This document shows positions 16,892-25,257 of a stretch of DNA of 64,000 bases, piece after piece. Source of the stretch: Prosthecobacter sp. Lineage in GTDB: Bacteria > Verrucomicrobiota > Verrucomicrobiia > Verrucomicrobiales > Verrucomicrobiaceae. The DNA is taken from assembly GCF_034366625.1 (NCBI RefSeq), contig NZ_JAXMIH010000006.1, positions 186,001 through 250,000 of the forward strand, given 5' to 3'. Below the pieces are notes generated by a model. It had not been told where the DNA came from. It saw nothing but the letters and a program-made list of their open reading frames with translations, and made no database searches. Made by a program: the position numbers and the translations under genes. Each line of letters opens with the position of its first letter. Position 1 is the stretch's first letter.

Positions 16892-19384
16892 TTGAACTCA
16901 AAGAACCTCATTCAGAACCTCCTCTTCACGTCAGCGGTTTTCGCGGCATCATCTGCGCACGCCGCCGATACCCCACCGAAGGTCGTGCAGCAGTTCCTTG
17001 GCAAATACTGCCTGGAGTGCCATGACGCGGATGTGCAGAAGGGCGACCGCGCTTTTGATGCGTTCGCGCTGCCACTGAAGTCGGTGAACGAGCTCATTGA
17101 GGCACGCGACATCATCGACCAGCTCACTTTGAAGGAGATGCCGCCGAAGAAGGCAGATCAGCCGAAGGACGACGAGCGCATCGCGATGATCCGGGCGCTG
17201 CGTGATGGCACGGTGGCGGCGCATGCGAAATTTCAGACCACGGGCAGCCGCACGGTGATGCGCCGCCTTTCCAGCCGCGAGTATGAAAACACGCTCGCCG
17301 TGCTGTTTGGCCGCCGCGTGGACACGCTGGGCCTCACGGCGGATTTTCCGAAGGAGAAGACCACCGAGCACATGGACACCATCGGCAAGTCGCTGGTGAC
17401 CTCCGGCTTCCTCGTGGATCAATACTTTCAGTCCGCGAACCGCCTCGTCGAAACACGCCTCGGCAAACCGGCGATGGAACCGAAGGATTGGAAATTTAAC
17501 AGCCACTTCGTGCAATACGAGGAACTCAGCGGCTCACACAAATCCGCCTTCAACTACCGCTACCTGAATCTCTACGAGCAGCCGAACACCGACACGCGCC
17601 AGGGAGGTTACGGCCACATCGAGGACTTCCTCAAAGGCGTGCCCGTCTCCGGCCTCTACGACCTCGAAGTCGAGGCCACGGCGCTGCATCGCGACACGCA
17701 TTACGACCCTGCCATCTTTGGCATCGACTTCTCCGAGCCCTTCATCCTCGGCGTCGTGCCGGGCGATGTCACGAAAGGACACATCCACTACCCGCAGGCC
17801 ATCGAGCCGTTGCTCGCCAGCGCCGTGGTGCCGGACAACACGCCCACCTGGTTCAAATTCCGCGTGTGGCTCGAAGCGGGGCAAACACCGCGCTTCATCT
17901 TCCCGAACGGCCCCTTTGAATCCCGCGCCTCCGTCGTCACGATCAACAAACGCTACAAGGATGAGTTCAAAGACGATGTCGGCTCCTCCGGCGTCGGTCG
18001 TGCGCACATCTTGAAGGAAGGCAAGCTCCCGCACATCCGCATCAGCGAGATCAAGATCCACGGCCCCGTGCCCGAAAAGCCCGGCAGCGCCGAGGAAGTG
18101 GCCGTTTTCGGCAAGGACGGCTTCCAGGAAACTCGTGCGCTCGATCAACTTCATGCCTTCGCTGAGAAAGCCTACCGTCGACCGCTCACCGATGCGGATC
18201 GCCAGCCCATCCATGTGCTTTATGACAAGCGCATTGCTGAAAAGGCCTCGCCACGACAGGCCGCGCTCGATGCCGTGAAGCTCATCCTTTGCTCTCCGAG
18301 CTTCCTCTACCTAAGCGAGATCACCGACGAGTCCGCGAAGGCTCTCAAGCCCCACGATCTCACCACACGCCTCTCCTTTGCCCTCTGGGCCACACCGCCC
18401 GATGAAGCGCTGCTCGCCTCAGCCAAGTCCAGCAAACTCACGCAGGATGCCGAACTAAAAAAGCAGATCGAACGCATGCTCGCCGATGAACGCCTCAGCG
18501 GCTTCGTGAACGGCTTCCTCGACAGTTGGCTGAACCTCCGCGACCTCGGCGGCATGCCACCACCGCGTGAGAACTACCGCGCCTACTATGCCGAGGACCT
18601 GCCCACCTCGATGAAGACCGAGGCGCGGCTCTTTTTCCGCGACCTGCTCAAGAACAACGGCTCCGTCGCCCAGTTCATCGACTGCGAGCACACCTTCGTG
18701 GACAAGAAACTCGCCAAACTCTACGAGCTGCCCGAGGCGAAGACCCTGCGCCTCGCCGATGGCTTCAAGAAGGTCAACCTCAAAGGCAACACGCATCGCG
18801 GCGGTCTGCTCGGCATGGCCGCCGTGCTCACCGTCAGCGCCAACGGCGTCGAGACCTCGCCCGTCACGCGCGGCGTGTGGGTCAGTGAAAACATCCTCGG
18901 CATCCCGCCGCCCCCGCCGCCGGATGTCGTGCCCGCCATTGATCCCGATGTCAGCGGTGCCACCACCATCCGCGACCGACTCGCCAAACACCGCGCCGAC
19001 GCCGCCTGCGCCGAGTGCCATCGCAAGATCGACCCGCTCGGCTTCAGCCTGGAGACCTTCGACCCCATCGGTCACTGGCGCAGCACCTACCCGAAGCCGA
19101 AAAAAGCCAAAGACGCTCCGAAGATCGACACCACCGGCGAATTCACCTCTGGCGAAACGTATGCGGACTTCGCCAGCTTCAAAAAAATCATCCACGAGAC
19201 CCGCGCCGATCACTTCACCCGCCACCTCATCCGCCAGCTCCTCACCTACACCACCGGCCGCACCATGGAGCTCAACGACGACTTCATCATCGACCAGCTC
19301 CACGAAAAGGTGAAGACGCGGGGCCTCGGTCTGAAAACGCTGATGGTCGAGTGTTTGATGAGCGAGGTTTTTCGATCGAGGTGA
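16892..19384 (+). CDS. DUF1587/1592/1588/1585 secreted cytochrome-like protein
   Basis: An 830-residue protein with a signal peptide (FTSAVFAASSAHA). It has an N-terminal haem motif C40-LE-C43-H44, DUF1587 around SSREYENTLAVLFG, then DUF1595, DUF1592 (LTTRLSFALWATPPDEALL), DUF1588 (HRGGLLGMAAVLTV, CAECHRKIDPLG at C706) and DUF1585 at the end. The start is a TTG at 16892, as no ATG precedes the signal peptide in frame. It forms a pair with the DUF1552 gene upstream. Unlike the 8279 homologue it lacks the tandem domains and repeat insertions, which makes it a useful reference. Confidence 0.88.
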   Translation: MNSKNLIQNLLFTSAVFAASSAHAADTPPKVVQQFLGKYCLECHDADVQKGDRAFDAFALPLKSVNELIEARDIIDQLTLKEMPPKKADQPKDDERIAMIRALRDGTVAAHAKFQTTGSRTVMRRLSSREYENTLAVLFGRRVDTLGLTADFPKEKTTEHMDTIGKSLVTSGFLVDQYFQSANRLVETRLGKPAMEPKDWKFNSHFVQYEELSGSHKSAFNYRYLNLYEQPNTDTRQGGYGHIEDFLKGVPVSGLYDLEVEATALHRDTHYDPAIFGIDFSEPFILGVVPGDVTKGHIHYPQAIEPLLASAVVPDNTPTWFKFRVWLEAGQTPRFIFPNGPFESRASVVTINKRYKDEFKDDVGSSGVGRAHILKEGKLPHIRISEIKIHGPVPEKPGSAEEVAVFGKDGFQETRALDQLHAFAEKAYRRPLTDADRQPIHVLYDKRIAEKASPRQAALDAVKLILCSPSFLYLSEITDESAKALKPHDLTTRLSFALWATPPDEALLASAKSSKLTQDAELKKQIERMLADERLSGFVNGFLDSWLNLRDLGGMPPPRENYRAYYAEDLPTSMKTEARLFFRDLLKNNGSVAQFIDCEHTFVDKKLAKLYELPEAKTLRLADGFKKVNLKGNTHRGGLLGMAAVLTVSANGVETSPVTRGVWVSENILGIPPPPPPDVVPAIDPDVSGATTIRDRLAKHRADAACAECHRKIDPLGFSLETFDPIGHWRSTYPKPKKAKDAPKIDTTGEFTSGETYADFASFKKIIHETRADHFTRHLIRQLLTYTTGRTMELNDDFIIDQLHEKVKTRGLGLKTLMVECLMSEVFRSR

Positions 19385-19540
19385 GGTGTCCGCTACAAAA
19401 AGCAAAACGCGGCTGAAGTCATACAGCGTCTAATTGACGTTCCAGTTGACGCGCGCGCTGCTGAAAGGACGCGCAATCGCATGACATCCGGGTGAAACGC
19501 GGCGACAGGAAAGTGGCGTTATTCCTGCTTTATCTTCTTC

Positions 19541-20602
19541 ATGCAACGATTCACCTGTGACTGCGGCAATGTGCTTTTCTTCGGCAGTTCCAAATGCCTG
19601 AAGTGCGGCGGAGATGTGGGCTATGATCCGGTGCAGGGATTGATGGTGCGGCTGCGGCCCGGCGGGAAGATGAAGCGCTGCGCCAATGGCGTGAAGCATG
19701 GCGTGTGCAACTGGACGCTGCCTGCGGAGGTCAAAGAGACGCTGTGTGTGGCCTGCAGCATGAACCGTACGATCCCGGACCTGAGCACGGGACGAAATCT
19801 GATGCTGTGGGGGCGCATGGAGATGGCGAAGCGGCGGCTCATTTACACCATGCTGCGTCTGGGCATCACGCTGCCGTCAAAATCGGTGAATGCGCAGGCG
19901 GGCCTGGCGTTTGACATTGTGAGCACGCTGTCGAACCCCAACGTGACAACGGGACATCTCAATGGTGTGATCACCGTGAACCTGGAAGAAGCGGATGACA
20001 CGTATCGACAGATCAACCGGCAGCAACTGGGCGAGAACAGCCGCACGTTGCTCGGTCACTTCCGCCATGAGAGCGCGCACTATCTCTGGCAGCGCTGTTT
20101 GTCGGATCTCAACTGGGATGATCCGCTGCGGCTGGCGTTTCGGGAACGTTTTGGCGATGAATGGCTGGACTACTCCACGGCGCTCAACACGCACTACCAA
20201 CGCGGCGTTCAAGCAGGTTGGGAGCAGAGCTTCATCACCGGTTACGCGGCGTCACATCCGTGGGAGGACTGGGCGGAGACGTGGGCGCACTACTTGCAGA
20301 TCGTGGACGGTCTGGAGACCTGCGAGAGCCTGGGCATTCATGTGAAACACATCGCACTGCCGCTGGTGATGCTGCCGGGCGAGGCGGGCACACTGCCAGC
20401 GATGCTGCCACAAAACGGGATCACGGATGGTGAATTCCTGGCGTGGCTGCAGCGTTGGATGTGTCTTTCCACGGTGCTGAACGAGATCTCCCACAGCATC
20501 GGTGAAGCGCCGCTGTATCCGTTTGTCATCTCGGTGCGTGTGGCGCAGAAACTGCGTCTGGCGCATCATTTCGCCCAGGTGTGGGCACTCAGGACTTCCT
20601 GA
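19541..20602 (+). CDS. Putative zinc-binding metallopeptidase with N-terminal zinc ribbon
   Basis: A 353-residue protein. A zinc-ribbon at the N-terminus has C6, C8, C19 and C22, followed by further cysteines to about residue 75. The body contains FRHESAHYLW with H176-E-S-A-H180, an HExxH-type gluzincin signature, and HPWEDWAETWAHYLQ, typical of the putative zinc-binding peptidase family. No signal peptide is present, so it is cytoplasmic. It is isolated between a DUF1592 gene and a convergent lipoprotein gene. The substrate is unknown. Confidence 0.82.
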   Translation: MQRFTCDCGNVLFFGSSKCLKCGGDVGYDPVQGLMVRLRPGGKMKRCANGVKHGVCNWTLPAEVKETLCVACSMNRTIPDLSTGRNLMLWGRMEMAKRRLIYTMLRLGITLPSKSVNAQAGLAFDIVSTLSNPNVTTGHLNGVITVNLEEADDTYRQINRQQLGENSRTLLGHFRHESAHYLWQRCLSDLNWDDPLRLAFRERFGDEWLDYSTALNTHYQRGVQAGWEQSFITGYAASHPWEDWAETWAHYLQIVDGLETCESLGIHVKHIALPLVMLPGEAGTLPAMLPQNGITDGEFLAWLQRWMCLSTVLNEISHSIGEAPLYPFVISVRVAQKLRLAHHFAQVWALRTS

Positions 20603-20631
20603 GCGCCTTCGCCGGTGCTGATCGCGGATGA

Positions 20632-21009
20632 TTAGAATGAGCGATAAGACGTCCTCGATGAACCGTAGGGACTGACAACATTCCGTTGCTGGCCATGGTT
20701 GTGACCGTCGCCCGGGTAGTGGGCGTGAGAGCCGCCGTAGTAGTACTGTCCGTTGTGTTGGTACCGGTTGGTGTAGGTTCTGCCTTGGTAGCTGTACCTG
20801 CCGGTTTGATAATTCCCGCCGGAGTAATAACGACCCCCGAGATAGTAGGCGGACCCAGAGTAGTTGGGGGGCAGTGTCGAGTAAGTGTTGTAACCGCTGC
20901 GGTAGTTGTTGCCGTAGCCGCCGCCAGCATAACCTGGATCGACGACACAGGAGGTGATGGACAGAGCGGCGAGAAGCGGGAGGAAGAGCAAGGAACGAGT
21001 GTATTTCAT
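20632..21009 (-). CDS. Tyr/Gly-rich lipoprotein of unknown function
   Basis: A 125-residue protein starting at the ATG 21009, where the signal MKYTRSLLFLPLLAALSITSC begins. C21 is a good lipobox cysteine. The mature part is low-complexity, rich in Y, G, S, N and H, ending SSRTSYRSF. It lies 67 nt downstream of the DUF3309-like gene on the same strand, probably in the unit driven by the box at 21333. I do not recognise a domain; an extracellular matrix or surface role is only a guess. Confidence 0.7.
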   Translation of the reverse strand: MKYTRSLLFLPLLAALSITSCVVDPGYAGGGYGNNYRSGYNTYSTLPPNYSGSAYYLGGRYYSGGNYQTGRYSYQGRTYTNRYQHNGQYYYGGSHAHYPGDGHNHGQQRNVVSPYGSSRTSYRSF

Positions 21010-21076
21010 GGGTTTGAGGGGTTTAGGGGCGGGTTGAGCGGACGATTGGCTGCGAAAATAGGAAAGAGGAGGGAGA

Positions 21077-21220
21077 CTAAATCCGCCCGGTGGCGAGCAG
21101 GACGATGAGAATGATGACAATGAGGCCTGCACCGCCTCCCAAGAGGTGGTTGCCGGAACGGAATCCATATCCACCACCACCGAGCAGCAGGAGAATGAGA
21201 AGAATGACGATGATGTTCAT
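21077..21220 (-). CDS. DUF3309-like small membrane protein
   Basis: A 47-residue protein made of two hydrophobic segments joined by a Gly-rich loop (GGGGYGFRSGNHLLGGG), ending LLATGRI. The pattern matches DUF3309 small inner-membrane proteins common in stress islands. It precedes the lipoprotein gene at 20632 and is downstream of the palindromic box at 21333-21350. Confidence 0.75.
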   Translation of the reverse strand: MNIIVILLILLLLGGGGYGFRSGNHLLGGGAGLIVIILIVLLATGRI

Positions 21221-21270
21221 GGATGTCTGAGTTTGGGGTTGGTGGCCGACCGATTTACGAGGTGCCAGGT

Positions 21271-21297
21271 TCAAGCCGCCTTCTTGTGGGTCTTCAT
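21271..21297 (-). CDS. Possible 8-codon leader ORF (MKTHKKAA)
   Basis: The ATG at 21297 lies exactly 36 nt from the box, the spacing at which real genes start elsewhere in this window. The frame ends after eight codons, 50 nt before the DUF3309-like gene. It may be a leader peptide or the stub of a replaced gene. Confidence 0.3.
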   Translation of the reverse strand: MKTHKKAA

Positions 21298-21332
21298 GAG
21301 TTGAGCATAGGCCCGCGCACCTCCCGAGTGCC

Positions 21333-21350
21333 ATGGGGTGTTCACCCCAT
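21333..21350. promoter_or_regulatory. Stress-island box, bidirectional (perfect palindrome between divergent units)
   Basis: ATGGGGTGTTCACCCCAT is a near-perfect palindrome and is followed by GG on both strands. On each strand CCTAT occurs at 22-26 nt past the T of CCCCAT, a matched pair of -10-like elements. Leftward transcription would serve the leader ORF, DUF3309-like and lipoprotein genes; rightward, the PRC-barrel/BON gene at 21460. Confidence 0.75.
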
Positions 21351-21459
21351 GGCTTCAACAACGTGTCCGAGCCTATCATCTGCATCAAGATGCCGCGTGG
21401 CCGCCGTAATGAGTGACGCAACCTCACGGGGCTTCGTTCAGGCACAAGATAGCAACTTT

Positions 21460-22563
21460 ATGAAACTTAAATCACTACTGACCACCATCGCCCTCGCCGC
21501 CTCATCTCTCTGTCTGCAGGCCCGGGGGCCTGCGCCAGCCAATGTGGATGTCTTTCGCGCCACGGAAGATGTCACCGAACTCATCGGTCTGGAAGTTTGG
21601 AACCTCCAGAATGTCAGGCTGGGCAAAATCAAATTCATCACCGCTGACCTGCTCAATGCGCGCCTGGTTGAGGTGGTCGTGACCACGAGCGGTGGTTTTT
21701 TGGGTTTTGGCGGAAAGACAACGTCCGTGCCACCCCGCTCGCTCACGCTCGACAAAGCCGCGCAGGTGGCACGACTAGACATGAGCAAGGCAAAATTCAA
21801 CGCCGCGCCCAAGTTCATCACGTCCGATGTGGCGGCTTATTCCGACCGCAGACGTCTGGCCACGATGATGCGCTATTATGGTCTGGAGCCCTGGTTCTAC
21901 CTTGAAGGTCAGGCCGTCCAAAAAAACGCCCGGATTTTGCAACTGGGCTATGTCCACAGAACGGACTTTCTGCTCAATCTCCAAATCAAGAACCAAAGCG
22001 GGCAATACTTGGGGAAAGTGGGAAGCCTGATGATGGATCTCCCCAAGGGGCAGATCGTCCATGTCATTGCCTCCACGGCGGCCATGGGCGGAGCCAAAAA
22101 CGCTGTCATCCAGGCAAGGGACTTGCAGTTCAATGCGGCACACAATGGCCTCGTGCTGGACCGCACCCTGGCAGAATTTGCCGGCGAACCGCAGTTGAAA
22201 TGGCATGGTGACCGCAAAGAATCCTTTCAACAGGAGTCCTATGTGAACCGGGAGGTGCAGGCCGACAAAGGCCTCCATTCCCGGCAGAGCGCGCAGGAAG
22301 GCATCGTCAGAAACGCCACCGTGATGGAGGAGGGCGAGAGCTTTCGCGACGAGCAGAAAACCCGCCTCATCAAACAACGCATCCAGGCCGATCCCGCCCT
22401 CTCAGCGCATGCGAAGAATGTGGAAGTCGTCACGCTGCACGCCCAGACCACGCTGCGCGGCCATGTGAACACCATTGAAGGCAAGCGCCGGATCGGTGAG
22501 ATCGCCGCCAAGGCCGGACGTCCGGAAAACGTGAGCAATCTCATCGAAATCAGGCCGCATTGA
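21460..22563 (+). CDS. Secreted PRC-barrel / BON domain protein (long form)
   Basis: A 367-residue protein with a signal peptide (MKLKSLLTTIALAASSLCLQA). A first PRC-barrel follows (ELIGLEVWNLQNVRLGKIKFI, about 44-110), then a second (NLQIKNQSGQYLGKVGSLMMD, about 170-240), and a BON domain at the C-terminus (VVTLHAQTTLRGHVNTIEGK). It is homologous to the proteins at 38242 and 47465. BON domains bind membranes or phospholipids and PRC barrels often sit in envelope stress proteins, so an envelope-maintenance role is likely. The box upstream gives a 5' leader of roughly 75 nt. Confidence 0.82.
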   Translation: MKLKSLLTTIALAASSLCLQARGPAPANVDVFRATEDVTELIGLEVWNLQNVRLGKIKFITADLLNARLVEVVVTTSGGFLGFGGKTTSVPPRSLTLDKAAQVARLDMSKAKFNAAPKFITSDVAAYSDRRRLATMMRYYGLEPWFYLEGQAVQKNARILQLGYVHRTDFLLNLQIKNQSGQYLGKVGSLMMDLPKGQIVHVIASTAAMGGAKNAVIQARDLQFNAAHNGLVLDRTLAEFAGEPQLKWHGDRKESFQQESYVNREVQADKGLHSRQSAQEGIVRNATVMEEGESFRDEQKTRLIKQRIQADPALSAHAKNVEVVTLHAQTTLRGHVNTIEGKRRIGEIAAKAGRPENVSNLIEIRPH

Positions 22564-22573
22564 AGTGTTTTAA

Positions 22574-22598
22574 GGCGGGCGTTGCTTCAGCGCCCGCC
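22574..22598. terminator. Hairpin between convergent genes
   Basis: GGCGGGCG at 22574-22581 pairs perfectly with CGCCCGCC at 22591-22598 over a 9-nt loop. It lies just after the PRC/BON stop and before the end of the convergent dehydrogenase gene. A short T-rich stretch follows about 14 nt later, so it is at best a weak terminator. Confidence 0.45.
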
Positions 22599-22646
22599 GT
22601 GAGGCCTGCGTTCTTTTGGAAACACCTCCGGGCCACGCCGCCTGAT

Positions 22647-23687
22647 CTACTCGTTCGTCAGGATGACTTTCAAAGCGCGTTCGCGCGCCGCATTGCCAAA
22701 GGTGTCGTAAGCACTGATGACCTCGCTCAGCGGGAAGTGATGCGTGACAAGCTGCTTCGGCAGCAGTCTGCCAGACATGACAGTCTTCAGCAGCAAGGGG
22801 GTCGTCACAGCATCGACGAGGCGTGTGGTGATGGTGATGTTCTGCGACCAGAGTGTTTCGAGATGCAGCGGCACGCTTTCACCATGCACGCCGACGTTGG
22901 CGATGTGCCCGCCGGGGGCGATGATGGCCTGACAGATCTCAAAGGTGGCCGGCACACCGACCGCTTCGATGGCCACGTCCACACCTCTGCCAAAAGTCAT
23001 GGCCATGATTTTCGCCAAGGCTTTGCCATCGCTGTTGTTGATCAGCTTGGTAGCCCCCAGCTTTTTGGCGACATCGAGACGATGGTCGTCACGATCAATC
23101 ATGATGATGTCCGCCGGAGAATAGAACCTGGCCGTCAGCAGCGCGGCAAGTCCGACGGGACCGGCACCGATGATGGCTACGATGTCACCGGGCTTCACGC
23201 AGCCGTTGAGCACGCCGCACTCATAGCCGGTGGGCAGAATGTCACTGAGCATGACCATGGCTTCTTCGTCCGCATTTTCAGGGATGTGATGCAGGCTCGT
23301 GTCCGCCCAGGGAATGCGCACGTATTCGGCCTGCGTACCATCAATCGTGTTGCCCAGGATCCAGCCACCCTGCTCGCAGTGAGAGCACATGCCACGTCGG
23401 CAGTATTCGCACTTTCCGCAGGCCGTGATGCAGGAAATCAGCACCCGGTCGCCTTGATGGAAGCGTGTGACGCCTGTGCCGGCTTCCTCAATGATGCCAA
23501 TGCCTTCGTGACCCAAGATGCGCCCTTCAGACACGGTGGGGACATCACCTTTGAGAATGTGCAGGTCCGTGCCGCAGATGGTGGTCTTGGTGATGCGTAC
23601 CACGGCATCGGTCGCCTCTTTCAACACCGGTCTGGGCATGTCCTGCAGGCCTTTCCTGCCTGGACTGTGATAAACGAGAGCTTTCAT
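22647..23687 (-). CDS. Zinc-dependent alcohol dehydrogenase (MDR family)
   Basis: A 346-residue medium-chain dehydrogenase. Catalytic zinc ligands are C38 (TTICGTD) and H60-E61 (GHEGIG). The structural zinc site is C90, C93, C96 and C104 in ACGKCEYCRRGMCSHC. The Rossmann motif GAGPVG and a later aspartate (MIDRDDHRL) suggest NAD. The class includes threonine/alcohol/formaldehyde-type dehydrogenases; the substrate is not determined. A 12-codon ORF starting at the box spacing ends in an ATGA overlap with this start. It is the only classic metabolic enzyme among the boxed genes, as alcohol dehydrogenases are in other general stress regulons. Confidence 0.88.
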   Translation of the reverse strand: MKALVYHSPGRKGLQDMPRPVLKEATDAVVRITKTTICGTDLHILKGDVPTVSEGRILGHEGIGIIEEAGTGVTRFHQGDRVLISCITACGKCEYCRRGMCSHCEQGGWILGNTIDGTQAEYVRIPWADTSLHHIPENADEEAMVMLSDILPTGYECGVLNGCVKPGDIVAIIGAGPVGLAALLTARFYSPADIIMIDRDDHRLDVAKKLGATKLINNSDGKALAKIMAMTFGRGVDVAIEAVGVPATFEICQAIIAPGGHIANVGVHGESVPLHLETLWSQNITITTRLVDAVTTPLLLKTVMSGRLLPKQLVTHHFPLSEVISAYDTFGNAARERALKVILTNE

Positions 23688-23722
23688 AAGGTGTTCCGGG
23701 TGTGCCTGAGCTTGTTTTCCAT
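23684..23722 (-). CDS. Possible 12-codon upstream ORF coupled to the dehydrogenase
   Basis: The frame MENKLRHTRNTL starts 37 nt from the box at 23759 and its TGA overlaps the dehydrogenase ATG in an ATGA. This geometry would allow translational coupling from a near-leaderless start. No homology can be claimed for such a short peptide. Confidence 0.35.
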   Translation of the reverse strand: MENKLRHTRNTL

Positions 23723-23758
23723 GGCTCAAGCGATAGGCGATGAAGAAACACGCCCGCC

Positions 23759-23774
23759 ATGGGGTGAGCACCCC
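23759..23774 (-). promoter_or_regulatory. Stress-island box upstream of the alcohol dehydrogenase
   Basis: Minus strand reads GGGGTGCTCACCCCATGG. CCTAT follows at 22-26 nt, the same place as in the 21333 box. The first ATG is at 37 nt (the 12-codon ORF); the dehydrogenase ATG is at 72 nt. Confidence 0.7.
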
Positions 23775-23788
23775 AAACGGCGCTCCGT

Positions 23789-23968
23789 TCAATGAGACGG
23801 CCTGACAGACTCCTCTGTCAGGCGCAACGCCACCTGCTCTTCAAACCAGCGCTGCACATCAAGACCGGGATACGTCAGAAAAAGGGCATTCATGGCCAGC
23901 ACCGATTCCGCTGGCCAGAAATCCCTGGTTTCCATGGGTGCTGCCGCAGGCATGAGGTGTGTTTTCAT
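23789..23968 (-). CDS. Small protein of unknown function
   Basis: A 59-residue hydrophilic protein (MKTHLMPAAAPMETRDFWPA...). The start at 23968 has AAAAGA about ten bases upstream; an in-frame ATG at 23974 is also possible. It follows the eRF1-like gene by 15 nt on the same strand, in the three-gene unit from the 24876 box. I do not recognise a domain. Conserved-looking hydrophobic and aromatic positions (FLTYPGLDVQRWFEE) suggest a folded small protein. Confidence 0.6.
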   Translation of the reverse strand: MKTHLMPAAAPMETRDFWPAESVLAMNALFLTYPGLDVQRWFEEQVALRLTEESVRPSH

Positions 23969-23983
23969 GCACATCTTTTCGGG

Positions 23984-24412
23984 CTACTTCGGGGCGATCG
24001 CCGGAGCGTCATGCTTGAAGTGATCACGGACGCGAGCAGCGATCTGCCGGTCTGTCATCTTGTCAGCCGTCTCAACGACAACGACGCAGCCTTTGGGCAG
24101 GGCTTTTTCGAGTTCTTTGTGCAACTCGCCCTTGGCCTCGCCAGGGCCGAAAATGAAAATTTCTTCCGCCTCGCGAACACAGGCAATGACCTCCTCATAG
24201 TAGCGATGCAACTGCGCGGTGAACTTCCGTTGGCTCACATCATCCGCCTCGGTCAGTTGTGCTTCAAATGGGGTGGTGGAGCGTTCGCCATGGATGCGCC
24301 CCGGCTGCCGGTCCGCATCGGACAAAATCACTTTGATTTCCTCTCCGGCACTGGATTCCGAAACGATGACTGCTCTCCGATGGTCGATCCACAGACCGAT
24401 GTTTGTTTTCAT
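23984..24412 (-). CDS. baeRF/eRF1-domain-like stress-island protein
   Basis: The 142-residue product begins TNIGLWIDHRRAVIV and later has FIFGPGEAKGELHKELE followed by VVETADKMTDRQIAARV. This is the pattern of bacterial eRF1-domain-3-like (baeRF/host-attachment-type) proteins, cytoplasmic and of uncertain function, sometimes linked to ribosome or stress physiology. It lies 13 nt after the stress protein at 24426-24821 and before the small gene at 23789. Confidence 0.65.
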   Translation of the reverse strand: MKTNIGLWIDHRRAVIVSESSAGEEIKVILSDADRQPGRIHGERSTTPFEAQLTEADDVSQRKFTAQLHRYYEEVIACVREAEEIFIFGPGEAKGELHKELEKALPKGCVVVVETADKMTDRQIAARVRDHFKHDAPAIAPK

Positions 24413-24425
24413 GAGGGTTGTTGGT

Positions 24426-24821
24426 TCAGGCGAAGCTCAGGCGTGACGCAGAGGGATGCTCCTCCTGCAACGTGGTCATTGAGCTGTCAGGTTGCGAAGA
24501 TTCATAAGTCGCGCAGAAATCGCTCCCGCCGGCTTTGCTGAGGACTTCCTTCGCCAGCGTGACGGCGTCATCACTCTCTGCCACCACCGAAACCAGAAGT
24601 CGCCCGTCTTTCATTCTGTCTGCATAGAGCCGGGCCTTCGCCCAAGGCACTCCCTGATTTTGCAGGCCGCCCACGAGATCGCCCAGGGCGGCCATCATTG
24701 GCCCGGTGCCCGAAAGGACCGAAATGTCACGGATGGAAAACGCCTCACTCTTCAATCGCTGCACCATCTGGTCAGCTTGAAGACGGGAGAAGGCGATGCA
24801 GAAGACGGAGTCCTGTTTCAT
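24426..24821 (-). CDS. YflT-like general stress protein (short form)
   Basis: A 131-residue protein starting MKQDSVFCIAFSRLQADQMV. It has the fold pattern of the 195-residue protein at 39036 (MHSKSVFCIATSRTQADQIV), but the Gly/Ala-rich transmembrane hairpin found there is replaced by a short loop (GPMMAALGDLVGGLQ). The later part aligns with RYEGKLKDGNILISVHTES there (LYADRMKDGRLLVSVVAES). It may be the soluble member of a pair; the function is unknown. First gene of a three-gene unit. Confidence 0.7.
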   Translation of the reverse strand: MKQDSVFCIAFSRLQADQMVQRLKSEAFSIRDISVLSGTGPMMAALGDLVGGLQNQGVPWAKARLYADRMKDGRLLVSVVAESDDAVTLAKEVLSKAGGSDFCATYESSQPDSSMTTLQEEHPSASRLSFA

Positions 24822-24875
24822 ATGATTGGGGAGTGCGGTTGGGCTGATCCTAGACGCGCACCTCCTGGCATCACC

Positions 24876-24891
24876 ATGGGGTGTTCACCCC
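24876..24891 (-). promoter_or_regulatory. Stress-island box upstream of the 24426 stress gene
   Basis: Minus strand GGGGTGAACACCCCATGG. GTCTAG at 21-26 nt downstream is the best -10-like match in the set. The gene start is 55 nt from the box, so this unit has a short untranslated leader. Confidence 0.7.
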
Positions 24892-24949
24892 AAATGGGCG
24901 GCATGGGTCGAACGTGGCGTGTCATCGTTCATGGCGGCCATCTCCGACC

Positions 24950-25156
24950 TCACAGGGTCATGGTGAGATGATGTTCAGCGATCAATTCCGCCTGTGCACC
25001 GAACCAGTCTTTCACATCATGGCCGTCCACTCCGCCGTGATTCTGATAGTTGAGATAGGCCCGGTACGCGACTTCATCAGTTGATGGGGCGAACGATGTC
25101 AGCGTGTGATTCTGCGGTGCGGCGGCACCTGGTTTGAAGACTGTGAGGTGTGTCAT
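24950..25156 (-). CDS. DUF2934-like small protein
   Basis: A 68-residue protein with DEVAYRAYLNYQNHGGVDGHDVKDWFGAQAELIAEHH, the DUF2934 pattern of an AYxxYxxxG..G.....W..AE element. The ATG at 25156 is 38 nt from the box; a GTG at 25174 is in frame but would lie at the -10 region. A decayed relative of its C-terminus occurs at 28984-29048 after another box. The function of the family is unknown; its members are common in stress islands. Confidence 0.75.
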   Translation of the reverse strand: MTHLTVFKPGAAAPQNHTLTSFAPSTDEVAYRAYLNYQNHGGVDGHDVKDWFGAQAELIAEHHLTMTL

Positions 25157-25193
25157 GGAAGCAAGATCATCCACCTGCCACGCCCTGTTTGCG

Positions 25194-25207
25194 ATGGGGT
25201 GTAAACC
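25194..25207 (-). promoter_or_regulatory. Stress-island box upstream of the DUF2934 gene
   Basis: Minus strand GCAGGTTTACACCCCAT, with a weaker left half than other copies. The -10 region is poor (GGATGATC). The start codon is 38 nt away. Confidence 0.55.
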
Positions 25208-25257
25208 TGCTTTGTGCTGGAAGCCGCCCTCGCCCTTTCTGCGACCACCCCGGGCCT

